A stretch of 64,000 nucleotides of DNA. Origin: Candidatus Heimdallarchaeota archaeon. GTDB taxonomy: Archaea > Asgardarchaeota > Heimdallarchaeia > JABLTI01. The notes under the pieces are model-generated. The model ran no database searches and had not been told where the DNA came from. It worked only from the letters and a program-made list of their open reading frames with translations. The DNA is taken from assembly GCA_018238155.1 (NCBI GenBank), contig JABCTZ010000006.1, positions 71,321 to 135,320 of the forward strand, given 5' to 3'. Made by a program: the position numbers and the translations under genes. This document shows positions 28,601-37,883 of this stretch, piece after piece. Every line of letters begins with the position of its first letter. Position 1 is the first letter of the stretch.

Positions 28601-31221
28601 TAACAATTAATGGTCTGTTATATGATACTTATCCTGCGGAAACACAAGAAGCAACAATTAATCTTGGAAATGATAGCTATAAGAATATCTATGTTATCAC
28701 TTATGATAAAGCAGGAAATTCTGCGGAAAATAATTTTGCCGTAATTCTTGATAGACTTGCACCAACATTATTGATTGACAATCCTGAAAATAATTTTACT
28801 TCTGGATTAAATTATACAATTGTCACATGGAATGCAAATGATGCAGGTGTTGGTGTTCTCAAGTATGATATCCTTATTGATGGTGCAATTGATGTAACAA
28901 TAGCAGATCCTGATACTAATCTATACTACGTTTTGCTTCCAATTCCTAAAACCTATAATATCACTGTTAGAGTAACAGATGTTCTAGGGTACTCTTTTGA
29001 ACAAACAATTAATGTTACTTATGATCCTCTTGCACCAACCATTCTCATCACCAGTCCTACTAGCATGGAAAGTTATTCCAATTCTTCAACGATTACTGTA
29101 AATTGGGATATTAACAACTTAATTATTGATCATTTCGAAATTTATTACAATGATACACATGTTGGTAATTACACAAGCACTATTTTTACCGCCGAAATTT
29201 ATTTTGCTGATATCATTCCTAATGAATATCAAGTGTATAATGTTACGATTTATGCAATTACTACTGAAGCAAAAATATACTCAGATTTTCATTGGATAAT
29301 AATTGATCAAGTAGCACCTACGATTTCTATTTCAAGTCCAGGTTCAATTAATCCAATTCTCGACTATGACCTTCAAATTGAATGGTTTGGTGAGGATGAA
29401 AAATCAGGAATAGAAATATTTGTAATTGAAATTAGTACAACGTCAATTATTAAGAGCTCTAACAGTGTGAGTCACATATTAGATGTAACTGGTTTAGATG
29501 GATTTTATAACCTAACAATTATCGCTAGTGATGTTGCGGGAAACAAAGCAAGTGATACAGTAGAGATTCAAATAGCTCTTCTTATACCCGATTTTATTAC
29601 AACCTTGGAACCAATAACTATTCAAAATGATTTTGAAATTCAGTTTAATTTAACAATAACTAATCCTAGACTAGGCATAAAATCTATTAGCATTTATGCA
29701 GATGGAAGTGAAAATGTTTACACAGTTAGTTATGGAACTAATTATGTTACAGTTCCTTTTTGGTTGCTTGTCAATACTTCTGCAAGTGATTTTCAAGGAA
29801 ATTCGGGTCTTCACAACATGTCAATATCTGTTATTGATAGAGTAAATCGTGAGACTAAGAAAAATTATGCTGTGGTTATAGATCAGGAGAATCCCGAATT
29901 TTGGCCTGGACAAGATCCTGTTCTGGGTTCTATCGTGCTAAGCACCTCAACAAACGAGGTATTTTGGAATGATGAACCAAGTTCAAACATCTATGATCTG
30001 AAAATTTTTATTAAAGAATTATATGGCTTGAGCGGTGTAAATATCTCTATTGTTGGAGATGGATATGATGAAACGTATCAAATGATTCATAATGTTGTAA
30101 ACTCTCATGATGAGCATCATCAATATGATATAAAACTGGATTTCAATGATTTGTCTATTGGGGACTACTCGCTAATCTTTTCTTTCAAAGATACTGCTGG
30201 AAATAGTAATAATAAAGCATTTTCCTTGTCGCTTAAAGCAGCTGCAATTCCTACAACACCTACGACTGTTATAGAACCAACCAATTCATTTCTGTACATT
30301 ATACTTGGTGCTTCTCTTGCCATTGTACTTGCATTTGTTTTTTCTCTAACTCTGAGGCAACCTCTAAGCAATATCGGTTGGCAAAAGGAATTAGTTGTTG
30401 TTGTATTTGTACTAAGATCGGGTCTAACCGCAGTTTTTGTTCCTTATTCTCATGAAATAACTACTGATGAACAATTATTTGGAGGTGCTATGAGTGGAAT
30501 TCGTGGTATACTTGAGGAAATAATTGGAATGCGTGGAAAAGCGGAAGTAGAGAAAGTAGAATTTGGTGATAAAACGCTATTGATTTGCCCTGGAGAATTT
30601 GGCGATGCAGTTCTTCTAGTGCATAAAGATAAACCAATCCATTCCAAGCTTTTATCAAATTTTGCTGCTGCATTTGAAGAAGAATATGTCGATGCACTTC
30701 AAAATGACACTCATGTTAATTTTAGCCAATATGAAGGCACTATTGAGCTTATAGAGAGCTTTTTTGGTCCCATAGAAGATTTGGATTTACAACTGCCTTT
30801 GCAAGCTGAAGTTGTAACAAACGCAGAAATTGTTGAACCAATGAAAATAGATCCTAAAGAATCCTTGCTAGGGTCATTTTATCAAGAGATATTTGCTACA
30901 AATGATCAATTCATTGAGATTTCTGATAAAACAAAGGTATTCATTGGTGATGCGATAATCTTGGTTGAACAATCACTTAATGCACTTATATCACGTGATT
31001 TCAAGATGGCTGAGGGAAAAGCTAAAACAGCATTGAAGAGTTTAGAATTTGCTCGACAATCAAAAGAACCTGTGGGTGATTTTTCCAAACTTATAAGAGT
31101 GCTACCAAGAATAGCAGAGATTGTTTTGAATGGTGCAGAAAGTAGTAAAAGAGGGGATACAAAGGAAGTGCACATGGCAATAGAAATGGCTTCCCAATTA
31201 TTCTTAGAACAGATAACATAA
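25684..31221 (+). CDS. Giant integrin-like surface protein with cytoplasmic sensor-like domain
   Basis: The 1845-residue protein has a signal peptide and then a ~230-residue beta domain. FG-GAP/VCBS propeller blades follow (about 300-660) with calcium-loop motifs DIDGDGDSE, DFDEDGKDE, DINNDGINE and DFDGDGINE. A long series of Ig-like/cadherin-like modules runs from ~665 to ~1530 with repeated APTILITSP and WNA-type cores. One TM segment (FLYIILGASLAIVLAFVF) sits near 1540. The last ~280 residues are cytoplasmic: SGLTAVFVPYSHE, VEFGDKTLLICPGEFGDAVL, then a helical tail. That domain looks longin/roadblock-like (pattern-based inference). ATG 25684. Confidence 0.85.
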   Translation: MKQIKFKLSFTKKAVLVLVVMLFSLVFTGFTFNPQLISAHSPIAYPAEIFSIWNNTSPTLDGSIDFNPQNTSKEWAYAAVYDLYDENTTVSGKLFLQNDNESFFIGLDVISFETEDPVTDWGMTIYFDVDHNGFLSDSDKSIYFVSNSSDDFVIYRDYSISEHGWTVIESNNPETSLPSGIYLATDFSQSAFENDTDHRQYEIEVPFTTISSGTGKSSGIAIEVTNDFATNSAGITWPFIEDNLFNIRTQSSVWGDISFGEKNRNSFDFLIEDNLNVKDSAIGYNNGTYIITADIDGDGDSELIVSSNRSVLGDKNLLAIFDYVSGGYQRIWSSWTTSHQDLIDFTVLAMAAFDFDEDGKDEIFAVGIDRSILRFNDWNSSKSDFETSEVIFEHSNPLMGYLEIGDASNDFEPDLVFGDQNGYLNILEYSSGTDTFNHDSRSPSRTKIDGSYPYRIHEIELGNIDSDNQIEILFNYQYSADNQLSETLLLIYERSPAKYLDNLDDDLPAISSVTTADYFGHTIIVADVDNDSVNETIIVGKNYLRVFEQNSFTDSSPPLEFLVNDETTEPLMAGGATVGDINNDGINELIFGANNGTLYIGRVVDNGTALSFHLNWSADLGSSLGYHGSMLVEDFDGDGINELAVGDNSGQIFIIGKGDAPELTITNPSSGYVSSQDHILVTWDASDDHQALHYVDIYVNGIFTNRLGGAQTGTIVYLSPGQNSIEVDANDFSGLNTSKIITVKFNVKAPQVTITTPTNYFETSLSYVDITYYNTDPDGDFDHYKIFLNGDEIENDTIDESYRLDLSSSGEGEMNITIVAIDDTLLEGRASLFIIRDISAPNLTISSPSDGAAIKTSELEFTWTANDTHTDVEYFDIKVDGVLYDTTTDYSATINFGIDKEFLVEIIAYDSLGHSVTSSVTITRDLVSPTVSFDPIGLPKLIDGTFYTNNPNLFLSWNATDNEFGSGIISSRITINGLLYDTYPAETQEATINLGNDSYKNIYVITYDKAGNSAENNFAVILDRLAPTLLIDNPENNFTSGLNYTIVTWNANDAGVGVLKYDILIDGAIDVTIADPDTNLYYVLLPIPKTYNITVRVTDVLGYSFEQTINVTYDPLAPTILITSPTSMESYSNSSTITVNWDINNLIIDHFEIYYNDTHVGNYTSTIFTAEIYFADIIPNEYQVYNVTIYAITTEAKIYSDFHWIIIDQVAPTISISSPGSINPILDYDLQIEWFGEDEKSGIEIFVIEISTTSIIKSSNSVSHILDVTGLDGFYNLTIIASDVAGNKASDTVEIQIALLIPDFITTLEPITIQNDFEIQFNLTITNPRLGIKSISIYADGSENVYTVSYGTNYVTVPFWLLVNTSASDFQGNSGLHNMSISVIDRVNRETKKNYAVVIDQENPEFWPGQDPVLGSIVLSTSTNEVFWNDEPSSNIYDLKIFIKELYGLSGVNISIVGDGYDETYQMIHNVVNSHDEHHQYDIKLDFNDLSIGDYSLIFSFKDTAGNSNNKAFSLSLKAAAIPTTPTTVIEPTNSFLYIILGASLAIVLAFVFSLTLRQPLSNIGWQKELVVVVFVLRSGLTAVFVPYSHEITTDEQLFGGAMSGIRGILEEIIGMRGKAEVEKVEFGDKTLLICPGEFGDAVLLVHKDKPIHSKLLSNFAAAFEEEYVDALQNDTHVNFSQYEGTIELIESFFGPIEDLDLQLPLQAEVVTNAEIVEPMKIDPKESLLGSFYQEIFATNDQFIEISDKTKVFIGDAIILVEQSLNALISRDFKMAEGKAKTALKSLEFARQSKEPVGDFSKLIRVLPRIAEIVLNGAESSKRGDTKEVHMAIEMASQLFLEQIT

Positions 31222-31330
31222 ATGCTTGTCAAATGATAAACATCTTGATAATTATTTACTACAAAGATAATGAAGCGAAGAGATTGAGGGACAATCTTCT
31301 TCTATTTTTTTCTCTCAAAACAAATTCTAA

Positions 31331-31630
31331 TCAAGGCTCAGGAATTGTTTTAGTTTTGTCACCTACTATTGCTTGTAATTCTTCTAGTGTGCATGGTCCT
31401 TCAGTAGGCACATAAGTTAATCTAACTTTCAACCAATAGAGTGCCCATTTTGCACCATGTAGTACTATTTCATCTTCTTCTCTTTTGGTTATATTCTCTA
31501 AAACCTTCTGAACATTTCTGCCACCAATTCTTCCTAGAGACCAGGTAGCAAAAGAGCGTCTTCGCCAATCTGAATCATTTTTCAAGATTTCACTAAGTGT
31601 ACCACTGGCTTTTTCTGCTTTGGTTTCCAT
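31331..31630 (-). CDS. Small HEAT-repeat-like protein
   Basis: The 99-residue protein has SDWRRRSFATWSLGRIGGRN and EIVLHGAKWALYWL, two helix pairs of the HEAT/PBS-lyase type (adaptor or binding fold). ATG 31630. An in-frame TGA at 31643-31645 separates it from an upstream open stretch (31643-31762), so the original protein may have been longer. No other neighbour gives a clue. Confidence 0.6.
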   Translation of the reverse strand: METKAEKASGTLSEILKNDSDWRRRSFATWSLGRIGGRNVQKVLENITKREEDEIVLHGAKWALYWLKVRLTYVPTEGPCTLEELQAIVGDKTKTIPEP

Positions 31631-31642
31631 ATTACCAAATTC

Positions 31643-31762
31643 TCAGATAATAGTACATTGTTTAGAATTAGTTTGTGTATTCACAAATTCTTGCAGCATC
31701 TCCTTAGTTTGAACTATACTTTTTGACCCCGATACTATATCTGATAATATCAAATATTGCAT
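31643..31762 (-). CDS. Possible 39-residue ORF or lost N-terminus of the HEAT-like gene
   Basis: The frame begins MQYLILSDIVSGSK and ends QCTII before TGA; it is in the same frame as the HEAT-like gene. It may be a separate tiny gene, the truncated start of that gene, or chance. A stop lies just upstream of the ATG. Confidence 0.25.
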   Translation of the reverse strand: MQYLILSDIVSGSKSIVQTKEMLQEFVNTQTNSKQCTII

Positions 31763-31871
31763 CTACTTATCATCCATACTTAACTTTCCATTTAAAATCA
31801 GGTTTTTTCATTCATCTATACACTAATCTGATTCTATTTCAATCTGAAATGGTTTTCTAGAATAGATTTGA

Positions 31872-32048
31872 TTATCCTTTAATACGAGGATCGTCAACTA
31901 TCTGAATTCTATTTTCTTCTGAGTCTTTTAGATTGAAATAGGAGATAATATTGGAATTATCGTAAATCTCTGTTGGCTTCAGACCTTGTTTGATGAAATA
32001 TCCTCTGGTTTCTTCTAAATTTTCAACTTCGAAAGTTAAAACACCTTG
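31872..32048 (-). pseudogene. C-terminal remnant of a VOC/glyoxalase-fold protein
   Basis: This 58-residue open stretch reads LTFEVENLEETRGYFIKQGL, then YFNLKDSEENRIQIVDDP. That matches the second half of a VOC-domain module, whose conserved Glu/Gln ligand sits in NRIQIVD. An in-frame TAG (32049-32051) and no start codon upstream show that it is truncated. It may have been a fosfomycin-resistance/glyoxalase-type enzyme; too little is left to say. Confidence 0.55.
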
Positions 32049-32315
32049 CTAAATAAATTTTGAACGTTAAAAGTAGACAATTCTAAGGCGAATTGAAATA
32101 AATATTTAATTGGATAAATCAAAAATTCAAATGTCAGGATATTTAGTATAATTACTTAAAATCTGAGATGAATAGAATTGCAAGCTGAAAATCGTTTAAT
32201 TTCAATGAGAAGAATAGTTGATTTTGGCATACTTTTGTTGCAGTAAAAAAGAAAATACCGCTAAATCATAAACAAAAAAATTCTCTTGTTTGTGTCAATT
32301 AAAATTAGCATTCAT

Positions 32316-32900
32316 CTAGGTAAAATCTGCAAGACCCCAAAAGAAAGTAAAATCGGCATTCATAATGGATTCTTGAGTATCTTCCTTCTCATCAACTTCT
32401 TTGATTTTAGCCCAAAGTGCAGTAAATTCTTGCTTTACCCTATCTAATTTTTCTTTGGAACAAAACCACATGCCAATTTTATGAACTGGCGTTTTCTCAG
32501 ATTCCTTGAATTGTCTTTCTGACATCATGCTTAATTGATTTATTTCCCGCTGCATTAAACTATTTGCAATTAACAAGGAGAAAACTCTAAACTCTCTTTC
32601 CTTACCTTCAAGTTCCTTTTTATCTACTTGATACAAATCGAAGAAATTCAGAAGGATATGATAATGCTTCAAACCTTCACTCCTTTTGACATTAATAATT
32701 GAATATTCTTCTAGTAATTTAAGATGATAATACATAGCTGTTTTTTGAATCAAAATGACATTCATTAATTCTTTAGCAGTAATTCCTGGCTTTCTCAAAA
32801 CTTCAAACCAAATGGCAACTCGAGTAGGATCCAGCATTACTTTTCTAATTAGCTCAAAAATTTCATGTGTTGCCAAAGATTGGCTGTTCATTTCTGCCAT
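32316..32900 (-). CDS. ArsR-type winged-helix regulator
   Basis: The 194-residue protein has an N-terminal winged helix at residues ~15-90: VMLDPTRVAIWFEVLRKPG, then ITAKELMNVI and KTAMYYHLKLLEEYSIINV with the recognition helix. The C-terminal half is helical and charged. ATG 32900. No metal-binding Cys motif is seen in the HTH part. It is divergent from the small gene at 33040. Target unknown. Confidence 0.8.
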   Translation of the reverse strand: MAEMNSQSLATHEIFELIRKVMLDPTRVAIWFEVLRKPGITAKELMNVILIQKTAMYYHLKLLEEYSIINVKRSEGLKHYHILLNFFDLYQVDKKELEGKEREFRVFSLLIANSLMQREINQLSMMSERQFKESEKTPVHKIGMWFCSKEKLDRVKQEFTALWAKIKEVDEKEDTQESIMNADFTFFWGLADFT

Positions 32901-33039
32901 TTCATTATCACAATACTAATTTTAATTTGATATATTATTAAGTTTACTCCTATGTTTAGGAAAGGGTTCAATTATCTTTCCTATATATGGGAAAATATTC
33001 TCTTACTCTGATTAGAGTGTATTGGGAAAAGTGGTGCAA

Positions 33040-33249
33040 ATGGAAATTGATTGTAAAATAGAAAAAATTACTGCTCGAACTGCAATAAGTAGAAGCTTTA
33101 TAGATAAAAGCGATACGCAAACAAATTTGGATGTTATTGAATTTTATGATTATCTAATTCTTATTGATCCCTCACCAAATGAGGACGCTGCAAAGATAAT
33201 GAAATCTCTAATAAAAGAGAAATATAAAAAACCAGTGATTTTCCAATGA
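33040..33249 (+). CDS. Small protein of unknown function
   Basis: From ATG 33040 (a GTGGTG site lies just upstream; the open frame reaches TTG 33022) the protein has 69 residues. It has alternating beta strands and helices (IEFYDYLILIDPSPNEDAAK, then IMKSLIKEKYKKPVIF). No family is recognised. It is divergent from the ArsR-type regulator and could be its target. Confidence 0.5.
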   Translation: MEIDCKIEKITARTAISRSFIDKSDTQTNLDVIEFYDYLILIDPSPNEDAAKIMKSLIKEKYKKPVIFQ

Positions 33250-33267
33250 AAAAAGGAAAAGAGAACA

Positions 33268-34437
33268 TTAGCGATAATAATGTACTGCTAATGCTTCATC
33301 AAATAGTGAAGTTGGATCTGCAGGCAAAGTAGTGGCATTATCAATAACCTGTAAAAGTAGTTCTCGATCGCCAATCATCTTAATCATGATTACTTTGTTG
33401 TAATAGATTGGAAAACTGAATTCTTCACAGAAATAATAGTAGATATCGCCATCATTTGTTACTTGGCTAAAATTACGATTCATAAAACCACTATTAGTAG
33501 GATTAAATCTTTGAACTCTTCTATCCCAAGTAGAGTTCTCAGCATTACCTATCGAGATTACTCCTTTTGAGGCATTTATATTACTGTAAACTAATGCAAG
33601 GCCTCGCTCTTCTGCTTCATGACCAGTCCAACCTTCACGTGCCCAAATACCCTGTGCTGTATTTGGTACATCAAAATCAATTTTTCCACAATGACCAAGG
33701 GGATACACAGGTCCACCCCAACCTCCAAGTTTATCCAATAGAGCCTCTTTTAAAGTATCAGTGAAATAAGCTAAAGGACAGACTGTATTTTGAAAAGTAC
33801 TAGAAATATCAGCATTCACCCATTCTAAATTGACTCGAGTATCTTTTAACCAGAAATCAAATCCACCGCCACCTATACATGCTCTTCCTAAAAGCTGTCC
33901 GGCATCAACATCAATACGAATTGTTTTCTCAAATCTTGTGTATGTTCTACCATCAATTTCATAGGAATTCTCATTATCGCCATATTCTGAACCAAACTCG
34001 CCTGTAATATCACTAAGAAAAGTGCTAATATTGTTTACATGTCCAAATCGTCCAGAAATTTTTGAGCATACTACAAAATCGATAGAGTAATCAATTGTTA
34101 CTCCACCAATTTGTGGTGGATCATATTCCACTTTAGATATTTCAGTAATTGAAATATTTCCCGGAGCGTAAATCTCAAAACCATCAGGCCAAGCAGTAGA
34201 ATTTGTATTAAAATACATATGATCTGTAGGATAGGTATGTCCAGGTGGATTTAGATTTCCCAATGGAATGATTGATACTAAGCGATTCATATCTACAGGA
34301 TAACTAGTAAATGGCTTATCTTCACAAGGAATAAGAAAGTCAGGATTATACAAGAAAAAATGTGTTAAAAATCCTGATGTTCCAAGGACTATTATGATAG
34401 ATGTGACTATAACAAGAATCTTTATTCCTTTCTTCAT
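33268..34437 (-). CDS. Secreted or membrane-anchored protein of unknown function
   Basis: The 389-residue protein has an N-terminal anchor (ILVIVTSIIIVLGTSGFLTH) and a large extracellular part rich in Tyr, Trp, Asn and Gly, with about six Cys. No known domain is recognised. There is no C-terminal membrane segment. ATG 34437. It lies 60 bp downstream of the activase gene on the same strand and may be read through from that operon. Confidence 0.6.
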   Translation of the reverse strand: MKKGIKILVIVTSIIIVLGTSGFLTHFFLYNPDFLIPCEDKPFTSYPVDMNRLVSIIPLGNLNPPGHTYPTDHMYFNTNSTAWPDGFEIYAPGNISITEISKVEYDPPQIGGVTIDYSIDFVVCSKISGRFGHVNNISTFLSDITGEFGSEYGDNENSYEIDGRTYTRFEKTIRIDVDAGQLLGRACIGGGGFDFWLKDTRVNLEWVNADISSTFQNTVCPLAYFTDTLKEALLDKLGGWGGPVYPLGHCGKIDFDVPNTAQGIWAREGWTGHEAEERGLALVYSNINASKGVISIGNAENSTWDRRVQRFNPTNSGFMNRNFSQVTNDGDIYYYFCEEFSFPIYYNKVIMIKMIGDRELLLQVIDNATTLPADPTSLFDEALAVHYYR

Positions 34438-34496
34438 AATTCTTAAACTAGACTAAACAACAAAAAGTTTGTGATATGGAAAAAGAGTATGGAAAG

Positions 34497-35582
34497 TTAT
34501 ACTTCCCATTTTTTACACTTACTGCCCCAACAAGCAATGGTTTTCCCATCACGAATAACTCTAATAACTTCGCAGAGATTAGAACAATCTTTACACTCAA
34601 AACCCTTAGTTTCATATTGTAAATCAGGAATATTCCAACCAACGAATTTAGTGTCATAAGATTTTTTGATCATTTTATTTAAAGCAAGAATTGCTGCACC
34701 GATTGCACCCATAACAGCAAAGTTCTCTGGAACAATAACTTCCTGATTTAATGAGCGTTGAAAGGCATCACGAATGCCAATATTCGCAGCCACACCTCCT
34801 TGAAACATGATAGGACCAAGAATTTCTTTTCCTTTCCCGACATTGTTCAAGTAATTTCTTACTAGTGCTTCTGAAAGACCTCTGATAATATCTTCAACGG
34901 GATGACCTAATTGCTGTTTGTGTATCATATCACTTTCAGCAAATACAGTACATCGACCTGCTATACTAACTGCATGTTCGGATTTTAAAGCTAAATCACC
35001 AAACTGTTCAATTGGTATCTCGAGTCTATTTGCTTGCTGATCTAAAAATGACCCCGTACCAGCTGCACAAACAGTATTCATAGCAAAATCAATAGCAATA
35101 CCATTGCGAATTAAAATTATTTTAGAATCTTGCCCGCCTATTTCAAAAATCGTTTGGATATCCGTTCTTACATTCAAAGAAGCTACTGAGTGAGCTGTTA
35201 TTTCATTTTTAACAATATCTGCTCCAACAATTAATCCGGTTAATTGTCTTGCACTACCTGTTGCTCCTACACCAGAAATAACAAAATCTTCTCCAATCTT
35301 CTCTTTCAGTAGTACAATTCCACGCTGTACTGATTGGATGGGTTTTCCTTCTGTTCGAATATAAATTGATTCAACGAGTTCCTTATTTCCATTAATCACT
35401 GCAAGATTAGTGCTTATAGATCCAACATCTACTCCAAGGAAATATTGATTAGCTAATGCATCAGCCATTATTCCTTCATTTGTTTCTCTCAAAACTTTTC
35501 CTTTATTAGGAGAACTTACCAAATCACTTTTTTGCACTTTTATACAATCACTTTCACAATTTGTTTTAGTATTATTAGTCAT
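34497..35582 (-). CDS. HgdC-like CoA-dehydratase activase (ASKHA ATPase)
   Basis: The 361-residue protein has a variable N-terminal ~45 residues, then the ASKHA core: FLGVDVGSISTNLAV, GVGATGSARQL, EIGGQDSKII and CAAGTGSFLDQQ. The last motif and a second Cys in AGRCTVFAESD bridge the 4Fe-4S cluster between subunits in HgdC (family knowledge). A Cys-rich C-terminus (CKDCSNLCEV and GSKCKKWEV) matches the segment after the second ATPase domain of the 1461-residue fusion. It is the last gene of a three-gene operon and overlaps the preceding gene by 8 bp. Confidence 0.93.
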   Translation of the reverse strand: MTNNTKTNCESDCIKVQKSDLVSSPNKGKVLRETNEGIMADALANQYFLGVDVGSISTNLAVINGNKELVESIYIRTEGKPIQSVQRGIVLLKEKIGEDFVISGVGATGSARQLTGLIVGADIVKNEITAHSVASLNVRTDIQTIFEIGGQDSKIILIRNGIAIDFAMNTVCAAGTGSFLDQQANRLEIPIEQFGDLALKSEHAVSIAGRCTVFAESDMIHKQQLGHPVEDIIRGLSEALVRNYLNNVGKGKEILGPIMFQGGVAANIGIRDAFQRSLNQEVIVPENFAVMGAIGAAILALNKMIKKSYDTKFVGWNIPDLQYETKGFECKDCSNLCEVIRVIRDGKTIACWGSKCKKWEV

Positions 35583-36729
35583 AATTGAATGTCTCCCAAG
35601 TTACTTTTTCGGGTTCTTTTCCACCTAGTCTCTGTTCTCGTTTTAAATGTAACATATCTACAAAGGCTTCAAGTCGTGTTTGATATCCTGCTTCGCCTGT
35701 TTGTTCATCAACTATCATCGGTAAAACGGGCATATCATATTCTTTTGTAATGCTTGGTATTATGTTTTGAGCACTAAGTTCTGGAATACATGAAAATGGC
35801 CATACATGCACCATTCCATCCCAACCTTTCTTTTTCAAGAAAATCGTCGTTCCAATGCTCTCTTGTCCATCCCCTCCAATATACTCTTGCATATATGGTC
35901 TTGCTTCTTTTCTATAAACTTTGTAATATTCCTTTTTGAATGGGTTGATTTTTGCCGGAATGTCTGAGAATTTCTTTAAGGACACTCCACATCGTGCTGC
36001 TACGCCAAGTTTGTTCAAACGACGGTAAAGATCTAAATGAAGCATTGGTTCTAATACTGCATAGATTTCCCCTATGACCCCTACTTTCAATGGTATAATT
36101 GATTCATCAACTTCTATTTCATTTTTGAAAATGGCTGGTATTTCTTTATGGAATTTCTTTACTTCTCTAACTTTACGTAACTTGAAGAGTTTTTCGTAAA
36201 CTTTTGCTGCGACATTATCAGTTGTATCTTCAACTGCTTCTACTGCACGATAAAAATTGATGAGGTTCTCAATAAGATCTATTGAATAATTCTTGGTCCA
36301 AATTTTTCGTAAAACACCAATTGTTTTCAAGGTGCTGAAACCGTTGCTGATTTCCTTGAAGTCTTTTATCATTTCAATCGGTTTATGGTAATCAATATTA
36401 GTGTATTTAACCGTATATCCTAAGTCTTTACAGATTACTCTTTGAACTGGACCATAACAACTTGCTCGACAAGTACCAATTCCGCCAATTTGGAAAACAT
36501 GATCTGCTCCTCGTTCAATACTATCTAGTAGAGACCCAAGGCATAATTTGAAAGGTGTGCACATCCATTCTGGAGAATGTTTAGATCCACGGGTAATTGT
36601 TTCCTTATTCGGTGGTGTAGGCTCAATGATATTTTCTTCTGGTACTTCTAGTTCTTGAAAGACTGATTTAAATAATAAGGTTAGTGAACCAAAATAGGGA
36701 TAAGTAACAGGCATAAATTTTAACTCCAT
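35575..36729 (-). CDS. HgdB-like 2-hydroxyacyl-CoA dehydratase component
   Basis: The ~384-residue protein belongs to the HgdB/FldC family of FeS-binding subunits: HSPEWMCTPFKLCLGSL, GGIGTCRASCYGPVQRV and HVWPFSCIPELSAQN supply conserved Cys residues that can hold a cluster. ATG 36729 overlaps the preceding TGA by one base, so the genes are co-translated. It corresponds to the C-terminal part of the 1461-residue fusion. Such proteins also include double-cubane cluster reductases, so dehydration of a hydroxyacyl-CoA is only one possibility. Confidence 0.88.
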   Translation of the reverse strand: MELKFMPVTYPYFGSLTLLFKSVFQELEVPEENIIEPTPPNKETITRGSKHSPEWMCTPFKLCLGSLLDSIERGADHVFQIGGIGTCRASCYGPVQRVICKDLGYTVKYTNIDYHKPIEMIKDFKEISNGFSTLKTIGVLRKIWTKNYSIDLIENLINFYRAVEAVEDTTDNVAAKVYEKLFKLRKVREVKKFHKEIPAIFKNEIEVDESIIPLKVGVIGEIYAVLEPMLHLDLYRRLNKLGVAARCGVSLKKFSDIPAKINPFKKEYYKVYRKEARPYMQEYIGGDGQESIGTTIFLKKKGWDGMVHVWPFSCIPELSAQNIIPSITKEYDMPVLPMIVDEQTGEAGYQTRLEAFVDMLHLKREQRLGGKEPEKVTWETFNYD

Positions 36730-37883
36730 CAAGCTAATACCATTGGGGAATCTTTCTTTGTTCCCGGAAGAGAAACTCCTTCTTTCATCTTCTTTAAACG
36801 TAGGATATCTGTGAATGCTTCTAATCGGGTAAGAAAACCAGCCTCTCCTGTATGTGCATCTAAAGTGATAATCATTAATGGTGTTTCAGATTTAATTCTC
36901 TTAGAAAATTGTTTCACATATTCCAGAGAAACAGAGACAGGTCCACAAATGAAATTTACCAACATTAATACACCATCTATTTTTTTATTTTCAAGATAGT
37001 GCATTGTCGTTCCAACAAGTTCATGTTCAAATTCAAAATAGAGATAATCGTTTTCCCCGAGAAAATATTTTTCTTTCTCTTCTTTGGTAACATTATCTAT
37101 ATCTTTAACCATCAGCCCATAATCATCAAATGTTAATCGTTTTATTTGGCGTTCTATTATTGAACGCGGCATTTGTTGAGCAGTAATAATATCTACGCCC
37201 AATTGTTGCATTTTTTTCCTCATCTCCAAAGAGGCGAATTCATCATTAATAACATATGGGTGGCTAACTACTGCAATTTTCAAGACTTCTTCTCCATCTT
37301 GGATATTGGGTGGATCATTCAGTAAGATTTCTGAATGCTCCCATTTTGCCAAATCCTCTTCGCTGATAATTAAATTGTTCAGATATTTCTTATCCGCTCT
37401 TAATCCTTTGATGGTAGCATTTAGGATTTTAAATGGGTTCTTTGTGAAATGAAATCCAATTTGGAATACTATTTTTAGTAAGCGTAATAGTCCATGTCCT
37501 TCTCGAGAGGTTGAATAATACGGTCCAAAAACCGGTGGAGCGTTTTCAAAAGTTGCCTTTATGATGTCCGCTAAAGCAATGAATTTTGGACATCCAACTT
37601 CTTTTTTCTTTCTACTGGCAAATCTTGGAACAAATAAATAGTCTACTTTATCTTGCAGTTCAAGAATGTGCCCATAAAATAATTTTGCTGAATAACAGTC
37701 GTCATCTAATGTAGATTTAATTCCATTAGTTTTCATTTGTTTTGTTGTTGGAGCTGAAATAACAACTTCTGCACCTAGTTTCTCAAAAAAAGTCGTCCAC
37801 ATTGCTTCAAATTTAAAGAACAGTAGTGCACGTGGAATACCAACGCGTTTCTTCTTTTTTTGTGCAAGTGATCTCTTTGACAT
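36729..37883 (-). CDS. DUF2229/HgdB-like dehydratase-related component
   Basis: The 384-residue protein has VGIPRALLFFKFEAMWTTFF at the N-terminus, the DUF2229 signature, also present in the 1461-residue fusion as GIPRALLTHSLYPLYSTF. Cys residues occur in LDDDCYSAKLFYGH, EVGCPKF and NFICGPVS. The C-terminal LDAHTGEAGFLTRLEAF recurs almost unchanged in the next gene (VDEQTGEAGYQTRLEAF) and in the fusion (LDAHTADAGIQTRLEAF), so the two subunits are paralogous. First gene of the operon. ATG 37883. Confidence 0.85.
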   Translation of the reverse strand: MSKRSLAQKKKKRVGIPRALLFFKFEAMWTTFFEKLGAEVVISAPTTKQMKTNGIKSTLDDDCYSAKLFYGHILELQDKVDYLFVPRFASRKKKEVGCPKFIALADIIKATFENAPPVFGPYYSTSREGHGLLRLLKIVFQIGFHFTKNPFKILNATIKGLRADKKYLNNLIISEEDLAKWEHSEILLNDPPNIQDGEEVLKIAVVSHPYVINDEFASLEMRKKMQQLGVDIITAQQMPRSIIERQIKRLTFDDYGLMVKDIDNVTKEEKEKYFLGENDYLYFEFEHELVGTTMHYLENKKIDGVLMLVNFICGPVSVSLEYVKQFSKRIKSETPLMIITLDAHTGEAGFLTRLEAFTDILRLKKMKEGVSLPGTKKDSPMVLA

